In this document: positions 37,967-47,040 of the stretch, piece after piece
How positions within the stretch are numbered: position 1 is the stretch's first letter
Layout of the letters: every line of letters begins with the position of its first letter
From: an uncultured Paracoccaceae bacterium
GTDB taxonomy: Bacteria; Pseudomonadota; Alphaproteobacteria; Rhodobacterales; Rhodobacteraceae
Assembly (NCBI GenBank): GCA_947498985.1
Contig: CANMMF010000006.1
Location: forward strand, 1 to 64,000
Direction: 5' to 3'
Length of the DNA stretch: 64,000 bases
The notes under the pieces: generated by a model
Seen by the model: the letters and a program-made list of their open reading frames with translations, nothing else
What the model was told of the DNA's origin: nothing
Databases searched by the model: none
Made by a program: the position numbers and the translations under genes

Positions 37967-38452
37967 CTACGTCACCTTCCAATGGGTGTCATGGACCACG
38001 GAGACCTGCGGCGCCCCGTCGGCATCGATCGCCGGGCCCGCGAAGACCGCAAACCCCGCCGGCAGCACGGTTCCCGCCTGCGCGCAATCGGCAAAGATAT
38101 ATCTGGCGGTCTCGGGGCTGCGCTCGAAACAATCGGGGTTGTCCAGCGTGCCCAGCATCACACCGACGATCCCGGGGAACCGCTCCAGATGCACATGGGT
38201 GGTGGTCGCGCAGGTCGGGCAGGATTTCAGGTGCAGCGGCTTGCCGCTGCCTTCGGAGACATGTGTGTAGCTGCGCGGCGCACCGCTGGTCAGCGCAAAG
38301 GCGTCCTGCTGCAGCACGCACAGCGCGTTCATCGGCGTGCCCGTCATCTTCTGGCAGAAATGGCAGGTGCAATAGGTCACCCGCTGCGGCAGCGATGACA
38401 GCGCGTAGCGCTGCGCTCCGCACAGGCAGCCCCCTTCGTGGTGTTCCGGCAT
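37967..38452 (-). CDS. GFA-family (Mss4-fold) zinc protein
   Basis: This 161-aa protein of the glutathione-dependent formaldehyde-activating (GFA/CENP-V) family has zinc-ligand cysteines in GGCLCGAQRYAL, TYCTCHFCQKMTG and KSCPTCATTTHV. Despite the family name, most members have no proven formaldehyde activity. ATG 38452 lies 10 bases after the pccB stop; an upstream ATG at 38659 would run through pccB. It is directly followed by the cupin gene, so the pair is probably co-expressed with PccB. Confidence 0.88.
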   Translation of the reverse strand: MPEHHEGGCLCGAQRYALSSLPQRVTYCTCHFCQKMTGTPMNALCVLQQDAFALTSGAPRSYTHVSEGSGKPLHLKSCPTCATTTHVHLERFPGIVGVMLGTLDNPDCFERSPETARYIFADCAQAGTVLPAGFAVFAGPAIDADGAPQVSVVHDTHWKVT

Positions 38453-38462
38453 CGTCAGATCC

Positions 38463-39995
38463 TCAGAGCGGAATGTTGTCGTGCTTCTTCCACGGGTTGC
38501 TGCGCTTCTTGCCGCGCAGCATGGCAAAGGCGCGCGCCACGCGTTTGCGCGTCGAATGCGGCTGGATGACCTCGTCGATGAAGCCCCGCTCGGCGGCGAC
38601 AAACGGGTTGGCAAAGCGGTCCTCGTATTCCGCGGTGCGCGCGGCGATCTTCTCGGCATCGCCCAGCTCGGAACGATAGAGGATTTCCGTCGCGCCCTTG
38701 GAGCCCATCACCGCGATCTCGGCGGTGGGCCAGGCATAGTTGATGTCGCCGCGCATCGTTTTGCACGCCATCACCACGTAAGCGCCGCCATAGGCCTTGC
38801 GGGTGATCACCGTGACCTTGGGCACCGTCGCCTCGCCATAGGCAAAAAGCAGCTTGGCGCCGTGTTTGATCACCCCGTCATATTCCTGCGCCGTGCCGGG
38901 CAGGAAGCCGGGCACATCGACCAGCGTCAGCAGCGGGATCTCGAACGCGTCGCAGAACCGCACGAACCGCGCGGCCTTGCGCGCGCTGTCGATATCGAGG
39001 CAGCCGGCCAGAACCATCGGCTGGTTGGCGACAACCCCCACGGTCTGCCCTTCGAGTCGCACGAAGCCGGTGATGATGTTGCGGGCGAACTCTTCCTGGA
39101 TCTCGTAGAAATCGCCCTCATCCGCCAGTTTGGTGATCAGCTCTTTCATGTCGTAGGGGCTGTTGGGGTTTTCCGGCACCAGCGTGTCGAGGCTGCTCTC
39201 CAGCCGGTCCACATCGTCAAAGAACGGCCGCACGGGCGGCTTTTCGCGGTTGTTGAGCGGCAGGAAATCGACCAGACGGCGCACTTCGGCCAGCGCCTCG
39301 ACATCGTTGGTGAACGCGCCATCGGCCACGGAGGATTTGCGCGTATGGGTGGTCGCGCCACCCAGCTCTTCGGCGGTGACATGTTCGTTGGTAACGGTCT
39401 TGACCACGTCGGGCCCGGTCACAAACATATAAGAGCTGTCTTTGACCATGAAGATGAAATCGGTCATCGCGGGCGAATAGACGGCGCCCCCCGCGCAGGG
39501 CCCCATGATCAGGCTGATCTGCGGCACCACGCCGGAGGCCAGGATGTTGCGCTGAAAGATCTCCGCATAGCCCGCCAGCGCGTCCACACCCTCCTGGATG
39601 CGCGCGCCACCGGAATCGTTGATGCCGATTATGGGCGCGCCGTTCTGCATCGCCATATCCATGATCTTGCAGATCTTGCGCGCATGTGTGGCCCCGACAG
39701 AGCCGCCGAGCACGGTGAAATCCTGGCTGAAGACATAGACCATGCGGCCATTGATCGTGCCCCACCCGGTCACCACCCCGTCACCGTAAGGGCGGTTCTT
39801 CTCCATCTCGAAATCGGTGCAGCGATGGGCGACAAAGGTGTCGTATTCCTCAAAGCTGCCCTCGTCGAGCAGGAGCTCGATCCGTTCCCGCGCCGTCAGC
39901 TTGCCCTTGGCGTGCTGCGCGTCGTTGCGGCGCTCTCCGCCCCCCTGTCGCGCGTTCTCGCGACGGTTCTGCAGTTCCTCGAGAATGTCTTTCAT
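38463..39995 (-). CDS. pccB: Propionyl-CoA carboxylase beta subunit
   Basis: This 510-aa carboxyltransferase subunit transfers CO2 from carboxybiotin to propionyl-CoA. Two crotonase-fold halves are visible. The first has [20 protein letters not shown] and [16 protein letters not shown] (acyl-CoA oxyanion hole); the second has [20 protein letters not shown] and [16 protein letters not shown] 39995 follows GGAGGGA. It is the first gene of a minus-strand run reaching pccA. A TTTGCAAA operator lies 67 bp upstream, matching the PccR motif described in Rhodobacter sphaeroides. Confidence 0.97.
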   Translation of the reverse strand: MKDILEELQNRRENARQGGGERRNDAQHAKGKLTARERIELLLDEGSFEEYDTFVAHRCTDFEMEKNRPYGDGVVTGWGTINGRMVYVFSQDFTVLGGSVGATHARKICKIMDMAMQNGAPIIGINDSGGARIQEGVDALAGYAEIFQRNILASGVVPQISLIMGPCAGGAVYSPAMTDFIFMVKDSSYMFVTGPDVVKTVTNEHVTAEELGGATTHTRKSSVADGAFTNDVEALAEVRRLVDFLPLNNREKPPVRPFFDDVDRLESSLDTLVPENPNSPYDMKELITKLADEGDFYEIQEEFARNIITGFVRLEGQTVGVVANQPMVLAGCLDIDSARKAARFVRFCDAFEIPLLTLVDVPGFLPGTAQEYDGVIKHGAKLLFAYGEATVPKVTVITRKAYGGAYVVMACKTMRGDINYAWPTAEIAVMGSKGATEILYRSELGDAEKIAARTAEYEDRFANPFVAAERGFIDEVIQPHSTRKRVARAFAMLRGKKRSNPWKKHDNIPL

Positions 39996-40061
39996 GGCCC
40001 ATCCCTCCGTTTGACGCGAAAATACCCGTGTTTGCCCGGTTCTCAAGCTTTTCTTGGCAAA

Positions 40062-40109
40062 TTTGCAAATCTTGAAAAGGCTCGCAGGTGAAAATTGAAT
40101 AATTGCAAA
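40062..40109. promoter_or_regulatory. PccR operator(s) between pccB and the MFS gene
   Basis: A perfect palindrome TTTGCAAA (40062-40069) and a near copy ATTGCAAA (40102-40109), 40 bp apart, lie in the divergent promoter. TTTGCAAA is the motif reported for PccR upstream of pccB in R. sphaeroides; the pccR gene itself lies 1.3 kb to the right. Confidence 0.7.
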
Positions 40110-40169
40110 TTACCGCCACGACGTCGGGGCCTCATGGACATCCTCCGAAGACGGCGCTAGCTCAGGGGC

Positions 40170-41396
40170 ATGTCTGACCGGCCCGAGGTCCGCTTTCTGG
40201 ATCGTACCACCCCGCCGCATATCGCAACACTCGTATTCATGGCAGGCCTTTCGGCGCTGGCGATGAATATCTTCCTGCCCAGCCTGCCTGCGATGACGGC
40301 CTATTTCGACACCGAGTATCGCATGATGCAGCTTTCGGTGGCGGTTTATCTTGCCGTGAACGCGGTGATGCAGATCGTGATCGGCCCGATGTCTGACAAG
40401 TTCGGGCGGCGCCCGGTGGTGCTGTCGGGGATCGTGCTCTTCTGTCTGGCCACGCTGGGCTGCGTCTTTGTCACCGATGTCTACGCCTTTCTCTTCTTTC
40501 GCATGTGCCAGGCGGTCATTGTCACGTCGATGGTGCTGAGCCGCGCCATCGTGCGCGATATCGTGCCGCAGAACGAAGCAGCCTCGATGATCGGCTATGT
40601 GACCATGGGCATGGCGGTGGTGCCGATGATCGGCCCGGCCATCGGCGGCATTCTCGAAGAGCTGATGAACTGGCAGGCCAATTTCTGGCTGCTGTTCCTG
40701 CTGGGTGTCGGGCTTTACTGGATCTGCTGGCGCGATCTGGGCGAGACCGCGCAGCGCAGCGGGCTCACCCTCGGCCAGCAGTTCCGCGAATACCCCGAAC
40801 TCTTCCTGTCGCCCCGCTTCTGGGGCTACGCGCTGGCCGCGTGTTTTTCGGCGGGCGCGTTCTTCTCCTATCTCGGCGGCGCGCCGTTTGTGGGCTCCGA
40901 AGTGTTCGGGCTCGACGCGTCCGAACTGGGGCTCTATTTCGGCGCGCCCGCGGTCGGGTATTTCCTCGGAAACTGGCTCTCGGGTCGCTATTCGGTGCGC
41001 ATCGGTGTGAACCCGATGGTGCTGGCGGGCTCGATCATCATCACGCTCGGCATGGTGCTGTCGATCCTGCTCTTCTGGGCGGGCCACGGCACGGCGCTCA
41101 CCTTCTTCGGCTTCATGAGCTTTGTTGGCCTCGGCAACGGGCTGGCCATGCCAAACGCCACCGCCGGCATGCTCTCGGTGCGCCCGCATCTTGCCGGCAC
41201 CGCCTCGGGTCTGGGCGGCGCGATCATGATCGGCGGCGGCGCCGCGCTCTCGGCGCTGGCAGGCGCGCTGCTCGCCCCCGGCACCGGCGCCTGGCCGCTC
41301 TTGTGGCTGATGCTCTTCACCTCGGTCCTGTCGGTCATCGCCATCGTACTGGTGATCCGGCGCGAAGCCCGCCTGAGGGGGCTGGACCTCGCCTGA
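40170..41396 (+). CDS. MFS efflux transporter, Bcr/CflA family
   Basis: This 408-aa protein has twelve predicted membrane segments. The MFS motif between TM2 and TM3 is GPMSDKFGRRPVVLSG, and RAIVRDIV fits the Bcr/CflA drug-proton antiporter subgroup. It is the usual neighbour of pccB/pccR in several roseobacters, but no link to propionate has been shown. The start is ATG 40170, with CAGGGGC upstream. It is divergent from pccB across the TTTGCAAA region, so it may be co-regulated by PccR. pccR follows 42 bases downstream. Confidence 0.88.
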   Translation: MSDRPEVRFLDRTTPPHIATLVFMAGLSALAMNIFLPSLPAMTAYFDTEYRMMQLSVAVYLAVNAVMQIVIGPMSDKFGRRPVVLSGIVLFCLATLGCVFVTDVYAFLFFRMCQAVIVTSMVLSRAIVRDIVPQNEAASMIGYVTMGMAVVPMIGPAIGGILEELMNWQANFWLLFLLGVGLYWICWRDLGETAQRSGLTLGQQFREYPELFLSPRFWGYALAACFSAGAFFSYLGGAPFVGSEVFGLDASELGLYFGAPAVGYFLGNWLSGRYSVRIGVNPMVLAGSIIITLGMVLSILLFWAGHGTALTFFGFMSFVGLGNGLAMPNATAGMLSVRPHLAGTASGLGGAIMIGGGAALSALAGALLAPGTGAWPLLWLMLFTSVLSVIAIVLVIRREARLRGLDLA

Positions 41397-41403
41397 CAAG
41401 CCT

Positions 41404-41438
41404 GCAAACCTGTGCATGACAAAGTGCAAAGGTGCAAA
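41404..41438 (+). promoter_or_regulatory. GCAAA half-sites before pccR
   Basis: Three GCAAA half-sites occur in the 35 bases between the MFS gene and pccR, two of them as GTGCAAA directly before the ATG. They resemble halves of TTTGCAAA and suggest autoregulation. Confidence 0.45.
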
Positions 41439-42839
41439 ATGCCCAGTCAGAAACTCTATGCCGGGGCCAAGCTGCGCGACCTGCGCACGCGGCTCGGCCT
41501 GACCCAGAAAGACTTCGCCGCAAAGCTCGGCATCTCGCTGCCTTATCTCAACCAGATGGAGAACAACAACCGCCCCGTCAGCACCACCGTCGTGCTGGCG
41601 CTGGCGCAGGAGTTCGGCTTTGACGTCACCGAGCTGGGCCAGGGCGATGCGGAACGGCTGGTGACCGACATGCGCGAAGCGCTGGCCGATCCGATCTTCG
41701 GCGACGGCGCACCGCCACTGGCCGATCTGCGCCTGACCGCCTCCAACGCGCCCGCACTGGCGCGCGCCTTTCTGCAGATGCACCGCGCCTACCGGCAGAC
41801 CCATGAACGGCTGGCCTCGCTGGACGAGGCGCTGGGGCGCGAAGGCTCGCAGATGCAGCCCTCGCCCTGGGAGGAGGTGCGCGATTTCTTCCATTATTGC
41901 GACAATTATATCGACGCGGTGGACCGCGCGGCCGAGCATTTCGCCCGGCTGGGCGATGGCGAGGCCGATATCGGCGGCGCCGCGATCAAGCGGCTCTCGG
42001 CGGGCGGGGTGACCGTGCGCCAGGCACGCAGCACACCGCTGCGCGTCTATGATGACGAACGCCAGGAACTGACCCTCTCGGCGCTGTCGCCGCCCGAGAC
42101 CCAGACCTTCCAGCTGCTGGTGCAGGTCGCGCTGCTGCGGCAGAACAAGCTGCTGGATGCCACGCTCGACTTCGCGCGCTTCCAGTCCGACGAGGCGCGT
42201 GCCATCGCCAAGCTCGGCCTTGCCAATTACTTCGCCGGGGCCGCGATGATGCCCTACCGCGCCTTCCAGGAAGCCGCCCAGGACATGCGCCACGATCTGG
42301 AGCTGCTGGCCGCCCGCTTCGGCGCCTCGGTCGAGCAGGTGGCGCATCGTCTCTCGACCCTGCAACGCCCCGGCGCCAAGGGTGTGCCCTTCTTCTTCGT
42401 GCGCGTCGATCAGGCGGGGACGATCACCAAGCGCCATTCGGCCACGCGGCTGCAATTTGCCCGCTTCGGCGGCGCCTGCCCGCTCTGGAACGTGCACCGT
42501 GCGTTCGAATCCCCGGGCCGCTTTCTGCGCCAGCTGGCCGAAACCCCCGATGGCGTGCGCTATATCTCGCTGGCCCTCGACGTGTCGAAAAGCGGCGGCC
42601 ATTTCGGCGCGCCGATGCGCCGCTATGCCATCGCGCTCGGCTGCGAGGTCCGCCACGCCTCGGCGCTGGTCTATGCCGACGACATGGATGTCAGCCGCGC
42701 CGCCGCCTTCGAGCCGATCGGCATTTCCTGCCGGATCTGCGAGCGCACGAACTGCCACCAGCGCTCCGTCCCGCCGCTGGAAAAGACCCTCTCGATCAAT
42801 CCCGCCCGCCGCGACACGCTGCCCTACAAGCTCGATTGA
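41439..42839 (+). CDS. pccR: Short-chain fatty acyl regulator PccR (XRE/ScfR family)
   Basis: This 466-aa transcription factor has an N-terminal XRE helix-turn-helix (about 9-62: AKLRDLRTRLGLTQKDFAAK then ISLPYLNQMENNNRPVS), a central IrrE-like region, and the C-terminal DUF2083 domain with conserved cysteines (ISCRICERTNCHQR). This is the architecture of the PccR/RamB/MccR family, which senses short-chain acyl-CoA metabolism. In R. sphaeroides PccR activates pccB for propionyl-CoA assimilation. ATG 41439 overlaps the last GTGCAAA half-site; an upstream GTG at 41412 would cover the half-sites. Confidence 0.92.
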   Translation: MPSQKLYAGAKLRDLRTRLGLTQKDFAAKLGISLPYLNQMENNNRPVSTTVVLALAQEFGFDVTELGQGDAERLVTDMREALADPIFGDGAPPLADLRLTASNAPALARAFLQMHRAYRQTHERLASLDEALGREGSQMQPSPWEEVRDFFHYCDNYIDAVDRAAEHFARLGDGEADIGGAAIKRLSAGGVTVRQARSTPLRVYDDERQELTLSALSPPETQTFQLLVQVALLRQNKLLDATLDFARFQSDEARAIAKLGLANYFAGAAMMPYRAFQEAAQDMRHDLELLAARFGASVEQVAHRLSTLQRPGAKGVPFFFVRVDQAGTITKRHSATRLQFARFGGACPLWNVHRAFESPGRFLRQLAETPDGVRYISLALDVSKSGGHFGAPMRRYAIALGCEVRHASALVYADDMDVSRAAAFEPIGISCRICERTNCHQRSVPPLEKTLSINPARRDTLPYKLD

Positions 42840-42914
42840 GGTTTGCTCCGGAGCCCCTGCACCACCCGCCCAAACCGCCACTTTCGACAAGACCCGTCAC
42901 AGCCGCCACTGGCT

Positions 42915-42958
42915 GAATAAAAGCGCGCGGAAGCGCTCCTTCCGGCTCGCTTGCGCGC
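42915..42958 (-). terminator. Terminator after the AmpD-like gene
   Basis: On the minus strand, GCGCGC-AAGCG pairs with CGCTT-(2 nt)-GCGCGC over 11 bp (42923-42958), followed by TTTTATT. It begins 2 bases after the amidase stop. Confidence 0.7.
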
Positions 42959-42960
42959 GG

Positions 42961-43671
42961 TCAGACGGCCGGTGTCGCCGCCACCGGCCAGCGCCCGGCA
43001 AGCCCCGCCATCAGCGCGCGGTCGGTGTCGTCCAGCGCGCCGCTGGCCCAGGGGCGGAACCGCATGCGGAAGGCGGCCAGCACCGCCGCCTCCTGCCCGT
43101 CCTCCGCCACCACATAGCCAAACCGCGCCGCATCGGTGTGAAAATCCCCCGCGGCGGCACGCTCGGGCCAGATCGACAGGCCGCGCCGCGCCAGCCGGCG
43201 CCAGTCGAACCGCACGCCGGGGTCGATCTTGCGGCCGAGTGCTGTGTCGGAATGGCCGACCACGCGTTCGGGCGGGATCTCCCAGCGCGTCAGGATACCG
43301 CTGAGCAGCCGCTCCAGCGCCGCCATCTGCGGCTCGGCAAAGGGCTCGCGCCCGGTATTGGCGATCTCGATCCCGATGGAGCGGGAGTTCACGTCCGCCA
43401 CATCCCCCCACGCTCCGGCGCCCGCATGCCAGGCCCGCGCGGCCTCGGGCACCAGTTGCCACAGCACGCCGGCCTCGCTCAGCACGTAATGCGCCGAGAC
43501 TTGCGCCTCTTCGTTGCACAGCCAGTCGCGCGCGGCCTCGGCGCAGGCCATCGCGGTGTAATGCAGGACAACCATGTCGGGCTGCGCGCCATCGCGGCGC
43601 TCGGCGCAATTGGGCGACGGGTGCCAGAGCGCGCCCGCAGCATCGGTGGGCCCCTCATCCGGCGCGGCCAT
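42961..43671 (-). CDS. N-acetylmuramoyl-L-alanine amidase, AmpD-like
   Basis: This 236-aa Amidase_2 (PGRP-fold) enzyme splits the lactyl-amide bond of muropeptides during cell-wall recycling. Zinc ligands appear as DMVVLHYTAM (first His) and VVGHSDTALGRKIDPG (second His with the Lys/Asp of the AmpD motif). It lacks a signal peptide, so it is cytoplasmic like AmpD. The N-terminal 15 residues carry no recognised motif. It ends just before a strong terminator and is convergent with pccR. Confidence 0.88.
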   Translation of the reverse strand: MAAPDEGPTDAAGALWHPSPNCAERRDGAQPDMVVLHYTAMACAEAARDWLCNEEAQVSAHYVLSEAGVLWQLVPEAARAWHAGAGAWGDVADVNSRSIGIEIANTGREPFAEPQMAALERLLSGILTRWEIPPERVVGHSDTALGRKIDPGVRFDWRRLARRGLSIWPERAAAGDFHTDAARFGYVVAEDGQEAAVLAAFRMRFRPWASGALDDTDRALMAGLAGRWPVAATPAV

Positions 43672-43674
43672 GGC

Positions 43675-44400
43675 TCAGCCGCCGCGCACCGCGCGAAACG
43701 GGGCCGGGCTCCAGGTGCAGGCAAACCCGTCGCCATCGGGATCGAGCCCCTTGCGATCCTTTTGCGGGCCGCCTTGGGCCAGGAAATCCTCTTGCGCCAG
43801 ATCCGGCGAGGCATAGCCCGCGCAGGCCCGCTGGTGGCGCGCATCCGAGCCGAAGCGCGACCGGCTATAGAGCGTCGAGCCCACCGGATTGGTCGTCTGC
43901 AACGCGTATTCCACGATATTGGGCCGGTTGGTGCCGGGCCGGTCGGGCACATCGGTGGGTGAGATCACTTCGTATTGCGCGCGGTTGCGGGCGATGAGCG
44001 TGGCATCGGCCTGAATGTCGCGCTGGTTGGAGACCGCGTCGAAATCGTTCTCGCCGGAAATGCCGGCGGCGTTTGTGACAACCCGCGGCGGCGGGTTCGA
44101 GGGGGAGGCATCGAGCGGCGTGATCCCGCTATTGGCCGCCGCGGCCGTCGCCGTCGCCTGCCCGTCCAGCGGATCGCCCGCGCTGTCGAGCGGGGTGGCC
44201 TGCACATCGACCGGCCCGGTCACCGTCACCGGCGCGGCCGGACGGCCGGTCAGCGCCTCCTCGCGCGCGCGCTCATAGGCGTCGTAATCGCCAAAACCCA
44301 CGCCGCGCCCGGGATTCACAACCCCCGCCGCGCTGTCGGGCACACTCGGCTCACAGGCCGCCAGCGATACCGCCGCCACAGCAATCATAAAAACCCGCAT
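43675..44400 (-). CDS. Lipoprotein with C-terminal excalibur-type Ca2+ motif
   Basis: This 241-aa precursor has a lipoprotein signal (RVFMIAVAAVSLAAC), a long low-complexity proline/threonine/alanine linker (about 55-125), and a C-terminal domain containing ARHQRACAGYASPDLAQEDF-like sequence. The excalibur calcium loop is DPDGDGFACTW. Excalibur motifs occur at the ends of extracellular or envelope proteins. It is probably anchored at the outer membrane; its role is unknown. ATG 44400 follows AGGACGAG. It lies after gatA and before the amidase gene on the same strand. Confidence 0.8.
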   Translation of the reverse strand: MRVFMIAVAAVSLAACEPSVPDSAAGVVNPGRGVGFGDYDAYERAREEALTGRPAAPVTVTGPVDVQATPLDSAGDPLDGQATATAAAANSGITPLDASPSNPPPRVVTNAAGISGENDFDAVSNQRDIQADATLIARNRAQYEVISPTDVPDRPGTNRPNIVEYALQTTNPVGSTLYSRSRFGSDARHQRACAGYASPDLAQEDFLAQGGPQKDRKGLDPDGDGFACTWSPAPFRAVRGG

Positions 44401-44447
44401 GTCTCGTCCTGCTCTCGGTGCGCGCAACCCGCGCTTTGCCGTGCGCC

Positions 44448-45932
44448 TTACCACCATTTCCCCGGTTTGGCCACAAACCCCGCCGCCTGCTCGAGCGCGT
44501 AGGCGGTATTCAGCAGATCGCCTTCCTCCCACGGACGCCCGATCAATTGCAGCCCCAGAGGCAGCCCGTGCTTGTCGGTGCCCGCCGGAACGGCAATGCC
44601 CGGCAGGCCTGCCAGATTGACGGTCACGGTGAAGACATCGTTGAGATACATCTCCACCGGGTCCTCGACCGTGCGGCCCAGCTCAAAGGCCGAAGACGGC
44701 GTGGCCGGTGTCAGGATCGCGTCGATGCCTTGCGCAAAAACCTCTTCGAAATCGCGCTTGATCAGCGTGCGGACCTTGCGGGCGCGGTTGTAATAGGCGT
44801 CGTAGAACCCCGCCGACAGCACATAGGTGCCGACCATCACACGCCGCTGCACCTCGGCGCCGAAGCCTTCGGCGCGGGTCTTTTCATACATCTCGGTGAT
44901 GCCGTCGCCCTGGGCGAGCGTCGCGCGTCGCCCGTAGCGCACCCCGTCATACCGCGCGAGGTTCGAGGATGCCTCGGCCGGCGCAATCACGTAATAGGCG
45001 GGCAGCGCGTATTTCGTATGCGGCAGCGAGATATCGACGATCTTCGCGCCCGCATCCTCCAGCATCCTGCGGCCATCGGCCCAGAGCGCCTCGATCTCGT
45101 CGGGCATGCCCTCCATGCGGTATTCGCGCGGAATGCCGATGGTCTTGCCGCGAACGTCGCCGGTGAGCGCGGCCTCGAAATCGGGCACGGCCAGATCGGC
45201 GCTGGTGCTGTCCCTGGGGTCGTGCCCGCACATCGCCTGCAGCATGATCGCGGCGTCGCGCACATCCTTGGTCATCGGCCCGGCCTGATCGAGGCTCGAG
45301 GCAAAGGCCACGATCCCCCAGCGCGAGCAGCGCCCGTAGGTCGGCTTGATCCCGGTGATGCCCGCAAACGCCGCGGGCTGACGGATCGAGCCTCCGGTAT
45401 CGGTGCCGGTGGCGCCGAGACAGAGATCCGCCGCCACGGCAGAGGCCGAGCCACCCGAAGAGCCGCCGGGCGTCAGCGCGGTGTCGTCATTGCCGCGCCG
45501 CCAGGGGTTGATCGCATTGCCGTAACACGAGGTCTCATTGGAGGAGCCCATGGCGAACTCGTCCATGTTGAGCTTGCCCAGCATGACCGCACCGGCGTCG
45601 AAAAGCTGGCCCGAGACGGTGGATTCGTATTCCGGTGTGAAGCCGCTCAGGATGTTGGAGGCGGCCTGCGAGGGCACACCCCTGGTGCAGAACAAATCCT
45701 TGATCCCCAGCGGGATGCCGCACATCGCGGGCGCGTCTCCGGCCTTGATCCGCGCATCCGCCGCCTTGGCCTGATCGCGCGCGATCTCGGGCGTGTGGTG
45801 CACGAAGGCGTTGAGCGCGCCTGCGCCTTCGATGGCCTGCAGACAGGCCTCGGTCAGCTCGGCGCTGGTCACCTCGCCCGCGCGCAGCGCGTCGCGCGCC
45901 TCGGCGATCTTCATCTGTGCAAGCTCGGCCAT
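44448..45932 (-). CDS. gatA: Asp-tRNA(Asn)/Glu-tRNA(Gln) amidotransferase subunit A
   Basis: This 494-aa amidase-signature subunit generates ammonia from glutamine for transamidation of mischarged Glu-tRNA(Gln) and Asp-tRNA(Asn). The Ser-cisSer-Lys triad is visible: Lys in [11 protein letters not shown], cis-Ser in [15 protein letters not shown], and the nucleophile in [15 protein letters not shown]. The start is ATG 45932, overlapping the gatC stop by one base (TGATG). gatB is not in the window, as in most alphaproteobacteria. Confidence 0.97.
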   Translation of the reverse strand: MAELAQMKIAEARDALRAGEVTSAELTEACLQAIEGAGALNAFVHHTPEIARDQAKAADARIKAGDAPAMCGIPLGIKDLFCTRGVPSQAASNILSGFTPEYESTVSGQLFDAGAVMLGKLNMDEFAMGSSNETSCYGNAINPWRRGNDDTALTPGGSSGGSASAVAADLCLGATGTDTGGSIRQPAAFAGITGIKPTYGRCSRWGIVAFASSLDQAGPMTKDVRDAAIMLQAMCGHDPRDSTSADLAVPDFEAALTGDVRGKTIGIPREYRMEGMPDEIEALWADGRRMLEDAGAKIVDISLPHTKYALPAYYVIAPAEASSNLARYDGVRYGRRATLAQGDGITEMYEKTRAEGFGAEVQRRVMVGTYVLSAGFYDAYYNRARKVRTLIKRDFEEVFAQGIDAILTPATPSSAFELGRTVEDPVEMYLNDVFTVTVNLAGLPGIAVPAGTDKHGLPLGLQLIGRPWEEGDLLNTAYALEQAAGFVAKPGKWW

Positions 45933-46219
45933 CACTCAACCACCTTCGGCACCGCAAAAAACCCTTCGCGCGCATCCGGCGCGTTCGACAGGACCTTTGC
46001 CTGCTGATCGCCATCGGTGACGCCGTCGCTGCGCCGTTTCAGCCGCATCGGCGTGACCGACACCATCGGCTCCACATCCTCGACATCGACCTCGCCCAGC
46101 TGCTCGATGAAGCCGAGAATGGCGCTGAAATCCTGCGCCAGCGCGGGCAGCGCGTCGTCTTCGACCTTGATGCGGGCCAGCTTGGCCACGCGGGCGGCGG
46201 TTGCGGTGTCAATGGACAT
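45932..46219 (-). CDS. gatC: Asp-tRNA(Asn)/Glu-tRNA(Gln) amidotransferase subunit C
   Basis: This 95-aa belt subunit wraps GatA and GatB and stabilises the complex. It matches the family from [20 protein letters not shown] through [19 protein letters not shown] to the C-terminal [17 protein letters not shown]. It starts at ATG 46219 and precedes gatA with a one-base overlap. Confidence 0.95.
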   Translation of the reverse strand: MSIDTATAARVAKLARIKVEDDALPALAQDFSAILGFIEQLGEVDVEDVEPMVSVTPMRLKRRSDGVTDGDQQAKVLSNAPDAREGFFAVPKVVE

Positions 46220-46252
46220 GGGGGCATCCCTCTTTTGACTTCGGCTAAGCCT

Positions 46253-46903
46253 CTACCGCGCGCGCGAATGGCCTGCAAGGTCGTGACGGCGCCAAACCTC
46301 GATCATCCAGCCCAGCATCGCGGCGTTGAGCAGATGCCAGAGGAAATGCGTGCCCGCCGGAACCTCCCCGCAAAGCGGCATGTCCAGAATGCGCGCGGTG
46401 AGCGACAGCCCCAGCAGCGCAACCCCGATGGCAAGGCCGCGGGCGGTCCGAGGCGCGCGGTGCCGCAAGAGCACCGCGTAGATCGCGATGAGCAGCGGCA
46501 CCGGCATGTATCCGGCCGAGCCCGCGACATAGGGCAGCTGCGCAAAAACCGGCACGGTGAGCGCGGCAAACGGGAAGAAGAGCATCGTCGCGGCGATGGC
46601 GCGTCCCGTCGTCATGCCCCAGAAATCGCGGTTGGCGGCGAAGATGTAGAGCAGGATGAAGACCAGGATCGGCAGCACGTCGAGCAGTCCGGCCCAGGGC
46701 TGCGCCACGGTGTGAAACAGAAACGATCCAAGCCCGATCGCCACCAGCACGCCGCACAGCCACCGGCCGAGGCCGCGCACCCGCCGCCACATCACCGCCG
46801 CCACCAGCAAAAAGCCGAGGTTGGTCAGCGCGTTGACCGGCTCGGCCCAGAATTCCGGCCCGAGCCTTTCGCAATACCCGTCCACATGTGCAAACCAGTC
46901 CAT
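46253..46903 (-). CDS. Ceramidase-like membrane hydrolase (CREST superfamily)
   Basis: This 216-aa, seven-segment inner-membrane protein is of the alkaline-ceramidase/PAQR-like CREST superfamily. The conserved zinc and catalytic residues are visible: GLGSFLFHTVAQPWAGLLDV (Ser-x3-His and Asp) and THFLWHLLNAA (HxxxH). Eukaryotic relatives hydrolyse ceramide; bacterial members are uncharacterised and may act on other acyl lipids such as ornithine lipids common in roseobacters. ATG 46903 follows GGAGG. Confidence 0.82.
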   Translation of the reverse strand: MDWFAHVDGYCERLGPEFWAEPVNALTNLGFLLVAAVMWRRVRGLGRWLCGVLVAIGLGSFLFHTVAQPWAGLLDVLPILVFILLYIFAANRDFWGMTTGRAIAATMLFFPFAALTVPVFAQLPYVAGSAGYMPVPLLIAIYAVLLRHRAPRTARGLAIGVALLGLSLTARILDMPLCGEVPAGTHFLWHLLNAAMLGWMIEVWRRHDLAGHSRAR

Positions 46904-47040
46904 CGCGTCCTCCGGGCCTGTGACCGTCAGCGTGGGCATGCGCGGCCCTGCCGCGCGCAGAACCCGCGCCGTTTCGACATAGCTAGACCTGCGGCATCAG
47001 ACTGCTAGGCTTGCACGGGCATCGAACGCGGGAGACTGAC

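Noticed and set aside
40110-42890. Long open frame (over 900 codons) antisense to the MFS and pccR genes
   Set aside because: It is a shadow of GC-rich codon bias: histidine/glutamine/arginine-rich, no ribosome site, no family, and both genes beneath it are well supported. The same holds for the 886-codon frame at 32872-35532 over pccA and the 935-codon frame at 56619-59426 over the ABC genes.
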